In this document: in pieces, positions 22,096-30,848 of the stretch
Position numbering within the stretch: position 1 is the first letter of the stretch
Layout: each line of letters begins with the position of its first letter
Assembly (NCBI GenBank): GCA_028284265.1
Contig: JANQRZ010000017.1
Span: 118,501-182,500, forward strand
DNA length: 64,000 nucleotides
Direction: 5' to 3'
Origin: Rhodothermales bacterium
GTDB lineage: Bacteria > Bacteroidota > Rhodothermia > Rhodothermales > JANQRZ01
The notes under the pieces: model-generated
What the model was told of the DNA's origin: nothing
Databases searched by the model: none
The model's input: only the letters and a program-made list of their open reading frames with translations
Translations under genes and position numbers: made by a program

Positions 22096-23286
22096 TTAAA
22101 ACCGCAGGAGGGCAGCAGCGGGGCCGAAGTCCTGCATACGCGCTTGAGCGGCTTCGCTGCGGACGAGTTCGAGTGAGGCTCCCTGTTCCAGCGCCCGCTC
22201 CAGCATGAACTCGAACAGGTCGCTTTGAGGAAATACCTCGTTGCCTGTCGCCTCTAGCGTGCCGGAGGTCTGGGTGGTGAGCATGCCCGTCTCGCGGTCG
22301 ATGCCGCCGGGAATCTGCTGCCCGTCGTCGAGGAGGAGCGTCATCACGCGCTGCTGGTTCAGCATGTCGAGCGTCTCTTCCAGCCCCGCGACCGCCTTCG
22401 TCGTCAGCAGGGCCTGCACCTGCTCCAGCGTCTCCATCTCCTCGCGCTCCTCGACCTCACGCTGGATTGGCATTGCCTTATCGGCGATCTCTGCCGTTGA
22501 AGCGTTGATGTCGCACTGGAAGCTTGCGGCGATGCGCTCGCGGGTATGCTGTTCGAGCGAGTCGAGGAACGGGGCTTCCATGTCGGCGGGGCAGCTATAG
22601 ATCAGGTGCCGCACATCGAGCTTCTTGGCGAGCAGTTGGAGCGCGTGGGCCGCGCGCTTGGCCTGCTCTTTCCGGTACTCGGCCTGTTTGTCTTGCCGCT
22701 GGTCCTTGGTCTGGAAATCCGAGGTCAGAATCTCGCGGCCCTCCAACTCGAAGACCTCTTCGACGAGGCCAATCTGGCTAAAGAAGAACCGCATCTGCTT
22801 CTGACTCAGCACGGCGATCCCGAAGCGGTCGTGCTCGTCCCGGACGCGGACGAGAGGCCGGACGTAGGGCCGACGGTCCACATACGACGTGCTTGGAATG
22901 TCGATGGCGATGCCGAACTGCCGGAACAGCCCGATGGCCTCGCAGGCATAGAACACCACGCCACGCCCTGTTCGCGGGATGCCCCGACGCAGAGCGTCTT
23001 CGATGCGGTGGAGTTCGCGCTGCACGTCCGCCGGGTCGTACTGCCCGTGGGCGTGTTCCAAGGCTTGCCGGGCGACATCTTTGAAGGCAATCTGCCAACC
23101 GTCGCCGACGCGCATCTCCGGCGTCAGCTTCATGAAGAGGGAGAGGATGGGGGCATCGGCGCTCTCAATCGCGGCGAGTTCGGTGAGGTGCTCGGCGTCG
23201 AGATAGTGGAAGCCGGGGGCAGTCGTGCGTTCTTCGAGTTCAGCGATGAGGGCATCGCGGAGGTCCGGGGCAAGTGCGTTACTCAT
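22096..23286 (-). CDS. Bacterial eRF1-like (baeRF) family protein
   Basis: A 396-residue soluble protein resembling the bacterial/archaeal eRF1-like (baeRF/VLRF1) family. Its first part has LSLFMKLTPEMR and RGVVFYACEAIGLFRQFGI, followed by the stretch DRRPYVRPLVRVRDEHDRFGIAVLSQKQMRFF, a strand pattern typical of these proteins before a charged linker (DQRQDKQ, about 195-210) and an RNase-like C-terminal domain. Such proteins are thought to act on peptidyl-tRNA or stalled ribosomes, or in stress recovery, but few have been tested. There is no GGQ motif visible. It is upstream of the small lipoprotein gene. Confidence 0.65.
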   Translation of the reverse strand: MSNALAPDLRDALIAELEERTTAPGFHYLDAEHLTELAAIESADAPILSLFMKLTPEMRVGDGWQIAFKDVARQALEHAHGQYDPADVQRELHRIEDALRRGIPRTGRGVVFYACEAIGLFRQFGIAIDIPSTSYVDRRPYVRPLVRVRDEHDRFGIAVLSQKQMRFFFSQIGLVEEVFELEGREILTSDFQTKDQRQDKQAEYRKEQAKRAAHALQLLAKKLDVRHLIYSCPADMEAPFLDSLEQHTRERIAASFQCDINASTAEIADKAMPIQREVEEREEMETLEQVQALLTTKAVAGLEETLDMLNQQRVMTLLLDDGQQIPGGIDRETGMLTTQTSGTLEATGNEVFPQSDLFEFMLERALEQGASLELVRSEAAQARMQDFGPAAALLRF

Positions 23287-23558
23287 ACGATAGGGGCGTC
23301 GTCAGTTTGGGGATCCGTGAGGGGTGGCCGGGTGCCGTTGGCGGCTGGGCTAAGCGAGGTTGTCGGGATGCGGGGCGTTTATCAAGGGCGTCCTGATCTC
23401 CCTCTTGAGAGCACGCCGTCAGAGGTTCGGGTCAGGTGAGCAGCCATAGGCAGAGAACAGAAAGAGAAGCGAACCTGGCACCACGTTCTCTTTCAATGAC
23501 GCGAGGCCGGTATGGGTCCCGGATTCACGTCGCTCGGCCTGCTACTTTATGGCCTCGG

Positions 23559-24575
23559 CTACGGCAGACCGAGCGTTGCCACGACGGGGAAGTGGTCCGA
23601 GACGTAGCGAGGATCGTGCAGGTGCACAAAGTCCACAGCGCGCAGCGTCCGGTAGAGTTGCGGCGAGAGGAGGAGGTGGTCTAGCGAGGACAGTTCGCCC
23701 GCGTCGATTTCGTCGTTACGGTTGCGGTCGTAGTAGGCCGTGTAGCGCTCCGATTGCGGTACGTCGGCAGCGACGTTGCGGAGGTCGTCCTCGAGTCCCG
23801 GCCCGGCGCGCTGAATCGTGGCGAGCACGTCGGTGATGGGGGCGCTCCCGGCGCGGTCTAGCACGCGCGGGTCGAAGTCATTGAAGTCGCCGAGGACTGC
23901 GACGGCGCGACCTGCCGCCATTTCTTGCTCTACGAGGCGACGGATGACCTCGGCTTGTGCTTCGCGCCGGGGCTTGCGCTCGATGTCGTCGGGGCGGGCG
24001 AGAAAGTGGACGCCGATTAGCGTCGTCGGAATACCACCGAGGTCGAGGCGTGCCCACATATTCTTGCTTACGCCGTACTCCTGCCGCGTCATGCCGACGG
24101 GCACGCGCTCGTCCGTTCGCCCGATCTCGTCCACGGGGAGGCGCGAGAGCAGCCCTACGTCCTGCCCGGTGAACGTATCACGCCCATTGACGAGGTAGGC
24201 CGTATAGCCCATATCGGAAAGAGTTTCCGTTGCAAGCAGTTCCAACGTTTCCAGATTCTCGACCTCCTGAAGCATTACCACATCGGCGTTGATCGCCCGG
24301 ACGACGCGGGCTATGGAGTCGCGGTGGGCACGCGCGAGCACCGGGTCATCTTTCCACGCAAACGTCGCCTGCCCGTCGCCATCGCGTCCGTCGAATAGGA
24401 ACTCTGCGTTGAAGGTAGCGAGGCGGAGGCCGCTCGTCTGTGGGCCGCTCCCGCTCTGGCCGATTACCACCGGATCGCTCGGCTGGGCAGCCCGGCGCAG
24501 GCATCCGCTCACGAGCACCACGGTGAGCGAAACGACAAAGAGGACGAGGATGAATGCTAGGAGGCGGCGTGGCAT
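23559..24575 (-). CDS. Lipoprotein of the endonuclease/exonuclease/phosphatase family
   Basis: A 338-residue secreted lipoprotein: signal then LVSGC (Cys25) and an EEP (DNase I-like) domain. Motifs are TFNAEFLFDG, QEVENLETL (metal-binding Glu), VLGDFNDFDP (Asp-Asn pair) and YVSDHFPVVATLGL (catalytic Asp-His). Members hydrolyse phosphodiester or phosphomonoester bonds of DNA, RNA or lipids; a surface lipoprotein may scavenge phosphate from external nucleic acids. The start at 24575 is chosen because the signal peptide begins there; the longer frame starts nine codons earlier. Confidence 0.9.
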   Translation of the reverse strand: MPRRLLAFILVLFVVSLTVVLVSGCLRRAAQPSDPVVIGQSGSGPQTSGLRLATFNAEFLFDGRDGDGQATFAWKDDPVLARAHRDSIARVVRAINADVVMLQEVENLETLELLATETLSDMGYTAYLVNGRDTFTGQDVGLLSRLPVDEIGRTDERVPVGMTRQEYGVSKNMWARLDLGGIPTTLIGVHFLARPDDIERKPRREAQAEVIRRLVEQEMAAGRAVAVLGDFNDFDPRVLDRAGSAPITDVLATIQRAGPGLEDDLRNVAADVPQSERYTAYYDRNRNDEIDAGELSSLDHLLLSPQLYRTLRAVDFVHLHDPRYVSDHFPVVATLGLP

Positions 24576-24624
24576 CGGGCAGAGGGGATAGACGGGCTGC
24601 AAGATAGGCTGCCGGGTCGCTCAT

Positions 24625-24663
24625 AAAAACAGCGAAGGGCGCGCCGGGGATGGCACGCCCTTC
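24625..24663 (-). terminator. Rho-independent terminator after the SleB-like gene
   Basis: On the minus strand GAAGGGCG and CGCCCTTC arms (about 24656-24663 and 24634-24641) are followed within a few bases by TTTTT at 24629-24625. It ends the wall-hydrolase transcript 25 bases past its stop and separates it from the lipoprotein gene downstream. Confidence 0.8.
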
Positions 24664-24687
24664 GAGAGGGGAGGCGTCAGCGTCGGG

Positions 24688-25311
24688 TTAGGAGACGCCG
24701 GAGTAGAAGCGGAACCGCTTGGGGTCGATGTCGCGGTCCAGCGATACGGGGCGACGGCCACCGGTCCATGCAGGCTTGAGGGCACCCCGCATCGAGCGCT
24801 CACTGTAGAAATGGCGCGTCGTTTTGGCAAAGGGGCGCTCGTAGGTCGGTGCGTGGAGCACGTCGTAGGCAATGAACAGGGCCGTCTGCCAGCCCTTCGC
24901 CTTCGAGTCGAAGTCGAGGGCCGAGTAGTACCGGCGCTTCGGGCTGTTGGTGTTGAAGGCGCTGAACTGCCACGGATCAAGGACCGCGTCCCGATAGGAG
25001 CCGAGGCCGCGGTAGCCGGTTTCGACGCGGTTGCGGACGACCCACGCGACCAACTCTTGTTCGTCGGGGCGCTTGGTTTCCGAGTAGATGCAGCGCGCGA
25101 GCCACAGCACGTCTTCCTTGATGTCTTCGCTTGCGAACGCTGTGCTTTTGACGGAGACCTCCTGGGTGAGCGGAGCCGTGTCAACTGCCGGCATCGTCTC
25201 GGCCAGGGCGTCCCGGTCCACAGAGTTGAAGGCGAAAGAAAGAGCGAGGAGGAGCACCGAAAGCACGACACCGGCTGCGCCGAGCACTCGCTTGTTAGCG
25301 AAAGGCTTCAT
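24688..25311 (-). CDS. SleB-type cell-wall hydrolase
   Basis: A 207-residue protein with an N-terminal membrane/signal segment (about 6-28) and a hydrolase_2 (SleB) domain. The segment LWLARCIYSETKRPDEQELVAWVVRNRV contains the conserved catalytic Glu (SE), and the domain ends with PKRFRFYSGVS. Members cleave peptidoglycan as lytic transglycosylases. The start at 25311 (MKPFANK) is chosen over an earlier in-frame ATG because the signal follows it directly. Its role here is probably wall remodelling; there is no sporulation context. Confidence 0.85.
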   Translation of the reverse strand: MKPFANKRVLGAAGVVLSVLLLALSFAFNSVDRDALAETMPAVDTAPLTQEVSVKSTAFASEDIKEDVLWLARCIYSETKRPDEQELVAWVVRNRVETGYRGLGSYRDAVLDPWQFSAFNTNSPKRRYYSALDFDSKAKGWQTALFIAYDVLHAPTYERPFAKTTRHFYSERSMRGALKPAWTGGRRPVSLDRDIDPKRFRFYSGVS

Positions 25312-25649
25312 AGAGCAGATGAGGTTGGTTTCTGGGGTGAGAGGATTGGCTGGGGCGCCAAGCACTCTGCTACTTTCAGGTTTGAGAAAGCCAATTCCCT
25401 GCCAAGTGTGGGTGGGCAGAAAGAAGGCTCGGTAAAGAGACGCAAGACCAGCTTTTAGGAGGTCATGCGCCGCACAACACTAAAGTAGACCATTGGTTCT
25501 CTGGTTCTGTGTGGAAATAGTTTAGACTACTAGAAATTGCATCATGAGCGCCGTTTAGAGCTTGTTGAGGCCATTTGTCTCAGATGTGAAATCCTTCGTC
25601 AGTTTCCATTATCGGGGTACATTCCGGCCCCCTGGCTCAAGGTGAAACG
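25312..25649. other. 338-base intergenic region, no gene seen
   Basis: This divergent spacer lies between the wall hydrolase and pdxB. It is AT-richer than the flanks. I found no convincing tRNA, open frame, terminator or consensus promoter. It should contain the promoters of both genes, since they start at its two ends. Confidence 0.6.
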
Positions 25650-26825
25650 ATGGCCTCTTCTCCGCTTCGCATCGTCGCTGACACAAACGTTCCGTTTGCA
25701 CTGAATGCTTTTGGGCTTTTCGGCCCTGTGGCGCTCCAATCGGGGCAGGATATCGGTCCCACGGAAGTAGCCGAGGCAGATGTCTTGCTGGTGCGAAGTG
25801 TAACGAAGGTTGATGAGGAACTGTTGCAGAGCAGCCCTGTCCGGTTCGTCGGGAGTGCGACCATCGGGACGGACCATGTCGATCAGGACTACCTAAGAAA
25901 GCGGGGCATTGCCTTCGCCCATGCGCCCGGCTCGAACGCGCAGTCGGTGGTCGAATACGTGATGGCCGTGCTACTGGCCGCCCATGCCGAGTGGGGTACC
26001 GCGTTAGCCGGGAAGAGTGTCGGCATCGTCGGATGCGGCCATATTGGCGGACGGCTCGCAGAGCGGTTGCCGTACCTAGGTGTCCGAGTGCTCCGATGCG
26101 ATCCGCTTCTCGCCGAGGCCGCTGAGGGAGCGGGGCAAACACACGACTATATCTCGCTGGAGACCGTCTTGGCTGAGGCCGATGTCGTGACGCTGCACAC
26201 GCCGCTTACGCGCACTGGCCCCTACGCCACGCACCACCTCATCGGCGGCGGTGAACTTGCTGCAATGCGACCCGACGCACTGATCATCAACGCCTCACGC
26301 GGAGCCGTCGTGGACAATGCCGCACTCCGCGAGGCACTCGAAGCTGGGCAGATCGGCGGGGCGGTGGTCGACGTGTGGGAGAACGAGCCAACGCCCGATC
26401 CGGGGCTAGTCTCTCTGACCCAGATCGCCACACCGCATATCGCGGGGTATTCCTTCGACGGCAAGGTGCGCGGCACGGCGATGCTCCACGACGCGCTTTC
26501 CGACTGGCTCGGGGTGCCGCCGACGTGGAACCCCGAAACCGTCCTCGCTGAAGACCTGCCGCTGCTACGAGCACCAGACGGTAGCCTGAGCGAAACAGCA
26601 TGGCTCGACGCGCTCGCCCGGCAGGTCTACGATATCCATGCCGATGATGCCCGGATGCGCGACCTATTAGCCTTAACCGCCGATGAGCAAGGAGCCGCGT
26701 TCCACCACCTCCGCAAGACCTATCCGCGTCGCCGTGCTTGGGAACGTCACCGAATCGTTCAGTCGGAGGTGCCCACTGAGCTCAGAGCGGCAGTAGCCGA
26801 CGGGCTTGGCATTACGCTCGCCTAG
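25650..26825 (+). CDS. pdxB: 4-phosphoerythronate dehydrogenase (vitamin B6 synthesis)
   Basis: A 391-residue D-2-hydroxyacid dehydrogenase with the PdxB features: RIVADTNVPFA start, LLVRSVTKV with substrate Arg, HAPGSNAQSVVEYVM, NAD-binding VGIVGCGHIGG, the long ALIINASRGAVVDN stretch, and ATPHIAGYSFDGK with the catalytic His. A C-terminal DUF3410-like dimerisation segment (about 290-391) distinguishes it from phosphoglycerate dehydrogenase. It oxidises 4-phosphoerythronate in the DXP-dependent PLP pathway. It converges with era, overlapping by four bases; pdxJ of the same pathway lies behind era on the other strand. Confidence 0.92.
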   Translation: MASSPLRIVADTNVPFALNAFGLFGPVALQSGQDIGPTEVAEADVLLVRSVTKVDEELLQSSPVRFVGSATIGTDHVDQDYLRKRGIAFAHAPGSNAQSVVEYVMAVLLAAHAEWGTALAGKSVGIVGCGHIGGRLAERLPYLGVRVLRCDPLLAEAAEGAGQTHDYISLETVLAEADVVTLHTPLTRTGPYATHHLIGGGELAAMRPDALIINASRGAVVDNAALREALEAGQIGGAVVDVWENEPTPDPGLVSLTQIATPHIAGYSFDGKVRGTAMLHDALSDWLGVPPTWNPETVLAEDLPLLRAPDGSLSETAWLDALARQVYDIHADDARMRDLLALTADEQGAAFHHLRKTYPRRRAWERHRIVQSEVPTELRAAVADGLGITLA

Positions 26826-27766
26826 ACATCATAGCCATAGGACCGGAGGAACCCCTCGCGGTTGCGCCAGTCGGCGCGGGCCTTGACGTGGAGCTGGAGG
26901 TAGACCTCGGAGCCGACGAACCCCTCGATGTCGCGCCGGGCGAACTGGCCCAGCTTCTTGAGGCCGCTCCCGCCCTTGCCGATCAGGATACCCTTCTGCG
27001 AATCGCGCTCGACGACGATCTCGGCGTCGATAAAGTCTTTCTGACCGGGCCGTTCTTCGTAGGTCACGATATTCACTTGGGCCGAGTAGGGGATTTCGTC
27101 GCGGTACAGTTCGAAGACTTTCTCGCGGATGATCTCGGCGACGAAGAACCGCTCCGGGTGCTCGGAGAGTTGATCCTTCGGGTAGTAGGGCGGGCCGAGA
27201 GGGAGGCGCTCCAGAATCTGCGCGAGGACCGTGTCGAGGTTGAACGCGGTCTTGGCCGAGATGGGAATGACGGCATCGAAGGCGCGGAGGTCATTGTATT
27301 TCGCAACGAGCGGGAGGGCCTGCTCCTGCGGCATCAAGTCGATCTTGTTGAGGAGCAGGATCGCCGGTCGGCCGCCGATGCGCTCAATGGCGGTGTCCGG
27401 TGTTCCCTCGTGTGCGGCGTCGACCATGAAGAGGAGCACGTCGGCGTCGTTCACGGCGAAGTCCACAGCGTGCATCATCGCCTCGTGGAGCCGGTACTTC
27501 GGCTTGACGATGCCGGGCGTGTCGAGGAAGACGATCTGGTGCGGTGGCGTTTCCGCGTCGCCCTCGCCGGAGAGAATCCCGAGGACGCGGTGCCGCGTCG
27601 TGCTCGGCTTGGCCGTGACGATGGAGAGCTTGCGCCCGACAAGCGCGTTCATCAGCGTCGATTTCCCAACGTTCGGCGGGCCGACGAGGGCGGCGTACCC
27701 GCTCCGGTGGGTCGGGTCGAAAGAAAAGTCGTCGGGGGTAGGGAGGGCGTCAGGCATAGACGGCAT
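26822..27766 (-). CDS. era: GTPase Era, ribosome assembly
   Basis: A 314-residue GTPase. The G1 motif GPPNVGKSTLMNAL, the G2/G3 region with FLDTPGIVKPKYRL and the G4 motif NKID are present in the N-terminal ~180 residues, followed by a C-terminal KH domain (KGILIGKGGSGLKKLGQFAR). Era binds 16S rRNA near its 3' end in 30S maturation. The start may be the ATG at 27766 or the second ATG at 27757; either overlaps the pdxJ reading frame by a few bases, so they are translationally coupled. The 3' end overlaps pdxB by four bases on the opposite strand. Confidence 0.95.
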   Translation of the reverse strand: MPSMPDALPTPDDFSFDPTHRSGYAALVGPPNVGKSTLMNALVGRKLSIVTAKPSTTRHRVLGILSGEGDAETPPHQIVFLDTPGIVKPKYRLHEAMMHAVDFAVNDADVLLFMVDAAHEGTPDTAIERIGGRPAILLLNKIDLMPQEQALPLVAKYNDLRAFDAVIPISAKTAFNLDTVLAQILERLPLGPPYYPKDQLSEHPERFFVAEIIREKVFELYRDEIPYSAQVNIVTYEERPGQKDFIDAEIVVERDSQKGILIGKGGSGLKKLGQFARRDIEGFVGSEVYLQLHVKARADWRNREGFLRSYGYDV

Positions 27767-28541
27767 CGGCGAGAATCTGCTGGTAGGCGCGGACGGCGGC
27801 GGGTAAGCCTATCCACAACGCGTCGGCGGTGAGGGCATGGCCGATGGACACTTCGAGCACGCCGGGTACCGCGTCGATGAAGGGGCCGAGGTTGTCGAGG
27901 TTTAGGTCGTGTCCGGCGTTGACGCCGAGGCCTACTGCCTGCGCCGCCTCGGCAGCGGCGGCGAAGTGGGTGAGTTCCGCCGAAGCATCGCCCTCTAGGT
28001 GGGCACGGGCATACGGCTCCGTGTACAGCTCGATCCGGTCGGCCCCCACAGCAGCGGCCTTCTCCATCACCTCCGCTTCGGCGTCCATAAAGAGGGCGAT
28101 ACGGCAGCCGAGTTTGCTGAGGCGCTCGATGACAGGCTTCAGCCGCTCGGCGTCGCGGGCGAGGTTCCAACCATGATCCGAGGTGCGCTGCCCCGGCGCG
28201 TCTGGCACCAGCGTACACTGGTCCAGCCGACCAATCTCCGCCGCTTGCTCGACGAGGGCAAGGAAGCCGGGATAGGTTCCGCTAGCCTCGGCGAAGGGGT
28301 TGCCTTCGATGTTGTATTCGGTTCCATTGTCTTCAGCAGCGAGCAGTTCGGCCAGTGTTGTCACATCCTCAGGGCGGATGTGACGTTCGTCGGGGCGGGG
28401 ATGTACGGTGAGGCCGTCGGCTCCGGCGTCGAGGCACAGCCGGGCGGCGTGCACGACACTAGGCAGGTCGAGATCGCGGGCGTTGCGGAGGAGCGCCACC
28501 TTGTTGAGGTTGACGCTGAGGGCCGTTTTTGATGCAGGCAT
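27750..28541 (-). CDS. pdxJ: Pyridoxine 5'-phosphate synthase
   Basis: A 263-residue TIM-barrel enzyme condensing 1-deoxy-D-xylulose 5-phosphate with 3-amino-2-oxopropyl phosphate. Landmarks are LSVNLNKVALLRNAR at the start, GADGLTVHPRPDERHI with active-site residues, TEYNIEGNP, CTLVPDAPGQRTSDHGW, and GLGVNAGHDLNLDNL near the end. It overlaps the era start. Together with pdxB this gives two genes of the DXP-dependent PLP route in three kilobases. Confidence 0.95.
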   Translation of the reverse strand: MPASKTALSVNLNKVALLRNARDLDLPSVVHAARLCLDAGADGLTVHPRPDERHIRPEDVTTLAELLAAEDNGTEYNIEGNPFAEASGTYPGFLALVEQAAEIGRLDQCTLVPDAPGQRTSDHGWNLARDAERLKPVIERLSKLGCRIALFMDAEAEVMEKAAAVGADRIELYTEPYARAHLEGDASAELTHFAAAAEAAQAVGLGVNAGHDLNLDNLGPFIDAVPGVLEVSIGHALTADALWIGLPAAVRAYQQILADAVYA

Positions 28542-28644
28542 ACAGTGTGGAGGGAAGAGGGACGCAAGATACTAGCGAGTCGAGAGGGCAACGCCTGCTC
28601 GAGGTGGGGGTCTTATTCGTCGGAAGGCACTCTTTCGTCCTTGG

Positions 28645-28675
28645 TTGCTTTTTGGGAAAGCTGCCGAGTATTTTG
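28645..28675 (+). promoter_or_regulatory. Weak Bacteroidota-type promoter candidate
   Basis: TTGC followed after 20 bases by TATTTTGC at 28669 resembles the TTTG / TAnnTTTG pattern, about 85 bases before the gene at 28760. It is imperfect at both elements and is listed only as a candidate. Confidence 0.25.
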
Positions 28676-28759
28676 CCCGAACGCGGTTCCCGCTTTCACC
28701 ATGCGGTACCGTACCCTTCTCGCTCCTGCCCCTTCACCCAACCAGGGTTCTCTCGCGCA

Positions 28760-29248
28760 ATGGCTATTCTGGCGAATGACACCACCCGCACCGTCGTTCA
28801 AGTCGTCCTCGCGCTCGTAATCGTCGCGCTCGGCTATTTGCTCTACCAAAGCATTCGCGGCCCCCAAGTGGCGTTCGAGCGGGAGCAAGCTCTCAACCAG
28901 CTCACCCAGGAGCGCATGGGCTTTATCCGCGATGGCATGCGGGGCTACGAGTTCCAGTACGACCGCTATCCCAGTACGCTGGACTCGCTCTTGATGGCGA
29001 TTCGCTCTGACTCGTTCATGGTCGCCAAGCGCGACAGCATCTTCGGGCTGGAAGAAGGCATGACGCTCGACCTCGACTCGCTGCTCTACTCGTCGCGTGG
29101 TGGCGACCGCTTCAACTTGTCTGTCGTTCGTGATGACAGTACGGGTGTGACGGTCTACCTGCTCGAAGACCCCAACTCTGACAACTTCGTCGGCACGGAC
29201 AACCCGGATCGCGCGGCGGGAATGCTCAACGCTGCAAGTTGGGAATAG
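28760..29248 (+). CDS. Membrane-anchored protein of unknown function upstream of the DUF3822-like gene
   Basis: A 162-residue protein with one N-terminal helix (about 11-29, VVQVVLALVIVALGYLLYQ), a short coiled region with many Gln/Glu/Arg, and a soluble C-terminal part with the segment YEFQYDRYPSTLDSLLMAIRSDSF that resembles the post-anchor region of pseudopilin-like proteins. No family is recognised with confidence. The start at 28760 is preferred because the upstream frame has no signal. It lies 36 bases before the DUF3822-like gene on the same strand. Confidence 0.75.
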   Translation: MAILANDTTRTVVQVVLALVIVALGYLLYQSIRGPQVAFEREQALNQLTQERMGFIRDGMRGYEFQYDRYPSTLDSLLMAIRSDSFMVAKRDSIFGLEEGMTLDLDSLLYSSRGGDRFNLSVVRDDSTGVTVYLLEDPNSDNFVGTDNPDRAAGMLNAASWE

Positions 29249-29284
29249 GTAGGTCGCCAGCCGACCGCTAACGAGGAGAGGGGG

Positions 29285-30214
29285 ATGGACGGGTCACGGA
29301 TTCGCGCAGGCATCGAGCTTCACGGGCGTGTGATGCGCTATGCTGAGATCGATCTCGGCAGCGGTGAAGATGAGGAACCACGCTTACGTCGGCTCGGAGC
29401 CTGTGACTTCGACTTCGTGGTGGCCGAGACGCTCCTCGCACTCACCGGCCCCTCGAACCTCGATACCGTCACCACAGCGGTCCGCGAGATTTTCGACGGG
29501 TCCGAGGCCAAGACACTCCACGTCGTAGTGCATCCGTGGAACAGCACATCGTTCTTCTCGCCGCTGCCTGAGGGAATGCCGCCTGCAGAGCGCTTTGAGC
29601 AGCTCCGGCAGGAAGCCGCGATGCTGTCCGATGCGAGCATCGCCCGACCCGTCCGGGTCAAGACCACGCCGGTTCGGATCGAGACACTGGCCGAAGGGCG
29701 GCGTATCCACTGGCACCATGTCCTTCGGTTCTCGGAGTCGGTTCATGCCCGGCTAGCTCATATCGCCGCGAGCATCGCTGACGATGATATCGAGATCAAG
29801 CACGAGGTGGCAGACACGACGGGGGCCGCCGCCGCCGTGCTCGCCCGGCTCCTGCCAGAAGACGACGAGTCGCTCGCCCTGGCCGTTGGCGTCTATGGCA
29901 ACCGAACCGAAGTCGCACTGTGCCGGGGCGAGACGTGGCACTTCGGACACTATGCCGAGGCCGATGTGCGGACGGACGGCGCGTATTTCGTCGCGGCCCT
30001 TTTGGACCGGCTGGACATCGCCCCGGCTGACATCGGACGGTTGTTTCTCTATGGCGAGCCTGCCGGAGCCGAGGCGGTCGCTGGTCTCGAAGCCCTGCTC
30101 GGTCTGGAGGCGGAGCCGCTCAATCCGCTGCTCGCGCTCGACACGGCCCGCAGCGGAGCAGATCCACTCGCGCTCGCTGCCTTCGTTCCGGTTCTCGGCG
30201 CGCTCCTTCGCTGA
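29285..30214 (+). CDS. DUF3822-like protein (actin/PilM-like fold suspected)
   Basis: A 309-residue soluble protein. It resembles DUF3822, a Bacteroidota family usually found next to rsmD; the strand pattern and two similar halves suggest an actin/hexokinase-like (PilM-like) fold. Segments such as HVVVHPWNSTSFFSPLPEGM and LALAVGVYGNRTEVALCRGE fit the subdomain starts. Catalytic residues are not obvious, so it may not bind ATP. It is followed by rsmD after 19 bases. The biochemical role is unknown. Confidence 0.65.
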   Translation: MDGSRIRAGIELHGRVMRYAEIDLGSGEDEEPRLRRLGACDFDFVVAETLLALTGPSNLDTVTTAVREIFDGSEAKTLHVVVHPWNSTSFFSPLPEGMPPAERFEQLRQEAAMLSDASIARPVRVKTTPVRIETLAEGRRIHWHHVLRFSESVHARLAHIAASIADDDIEIKHEVADTTGAAAAVLARLLPEDDESLALAVGVYGNRTEVALCRGETWHFGHYAEADVRTDGAYFVAALLDRLDIAPADIGRLFLYGEPAGAEAVAGLEALLGLEAEPLNPLLALDTARSGADPLALAAFVPVLGALLR

Positions 30215-30233
30215 GACCTGACCGGACCACGCG

Positions 30234-30779
30234 ATGCGGATCGTCGGCGGCAGATTTCGGGGGCACCGGCTTCGTGCGCCGAAAGGCGCAACACGGCCCA
30301 CCACCGACCGCACACGCGAGGCCATCTTCAATCTCGTCCAGAGCCGGGTGAGCCTCGGCGGCGCGCGCGTGCTCGACCTCTTCGCCGGAAGCGGAGCGCT
30401 CGGCCTTGAAGCGATCAGTCGGGGGGCTGCCGAGGCGGTCTTCGTGGAGCAGCGCAGTGCGGCGCTCAGTACGATGCGAGACAACGCCGCCGCGCTTGGG
30501 GCGACGGAGGCCTGCACATTTCACCGGGTCGATGCCTTGCGCTTTCTGGAACGCGACGCGGCACACTACGACCTCATCCTCGCCGACCCGCCGTATGCCC
30601 TCGACGCGCTGGAGCGCGTGCCGGATCTCGCACTGCAGCGGCTTGCCCCGGATGGCCTTCTCGTACTCGAACATAGAGTGGACCACCGCTTCGAGGAGCA
30701 CCCAGCGCTGGAAACGAGTCGGCGCTACGGACAGACTGCGGTGAGTCTGTTCCGAATGGGTGAATCCGGCGCGGCGTAA
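30234..30779 (+). CDS. rsmD: 16S rRNA (guanine-966-N2)-methyltransferase
   Basis: A 181-residue SAM-dependent methyltransferase. It has the RsmD start MRIVGGRFRGHRLRAPKG, TRPTTDRTREAIFN, the SAM motif VLDLFAGSGALGLEAISRGA and the catalytic LILADPPYALDAL (DPPY motif). It methylates G966 of 16S rRNA during 30S assembly. It follows the DUF3822-like gene, an arrangement common in Bacteroidota. Confidence 0.95.
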   Translation: MRIVGGRFRGHRLRAPKGATRPTTDRTREAIFNLVQSRVSLGGARVLDLFAGSGALGLEAISRGAAEAVFVEQRSAALSTMRDNAAALGATEACTFHRVDALRFLERDAAHYDLILADPPYALDALERVPDLALQRLAPDGLLVLEHRVDHRFEEHPALETSRRYGQTAVSLFRMGESGAA

Positions 30780-30848
30780 CATTAGGGTAACACGCACCGA
30801 CTACTTTCGCACCCCGGTTCGGTTGCACTATCCGCTGCTCCCACGCTC

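Noticed and set aside
26888..27832. Plus-strand frame opposite era
   Set aside because: Era has full G motifs and a KH domain on the other strand.
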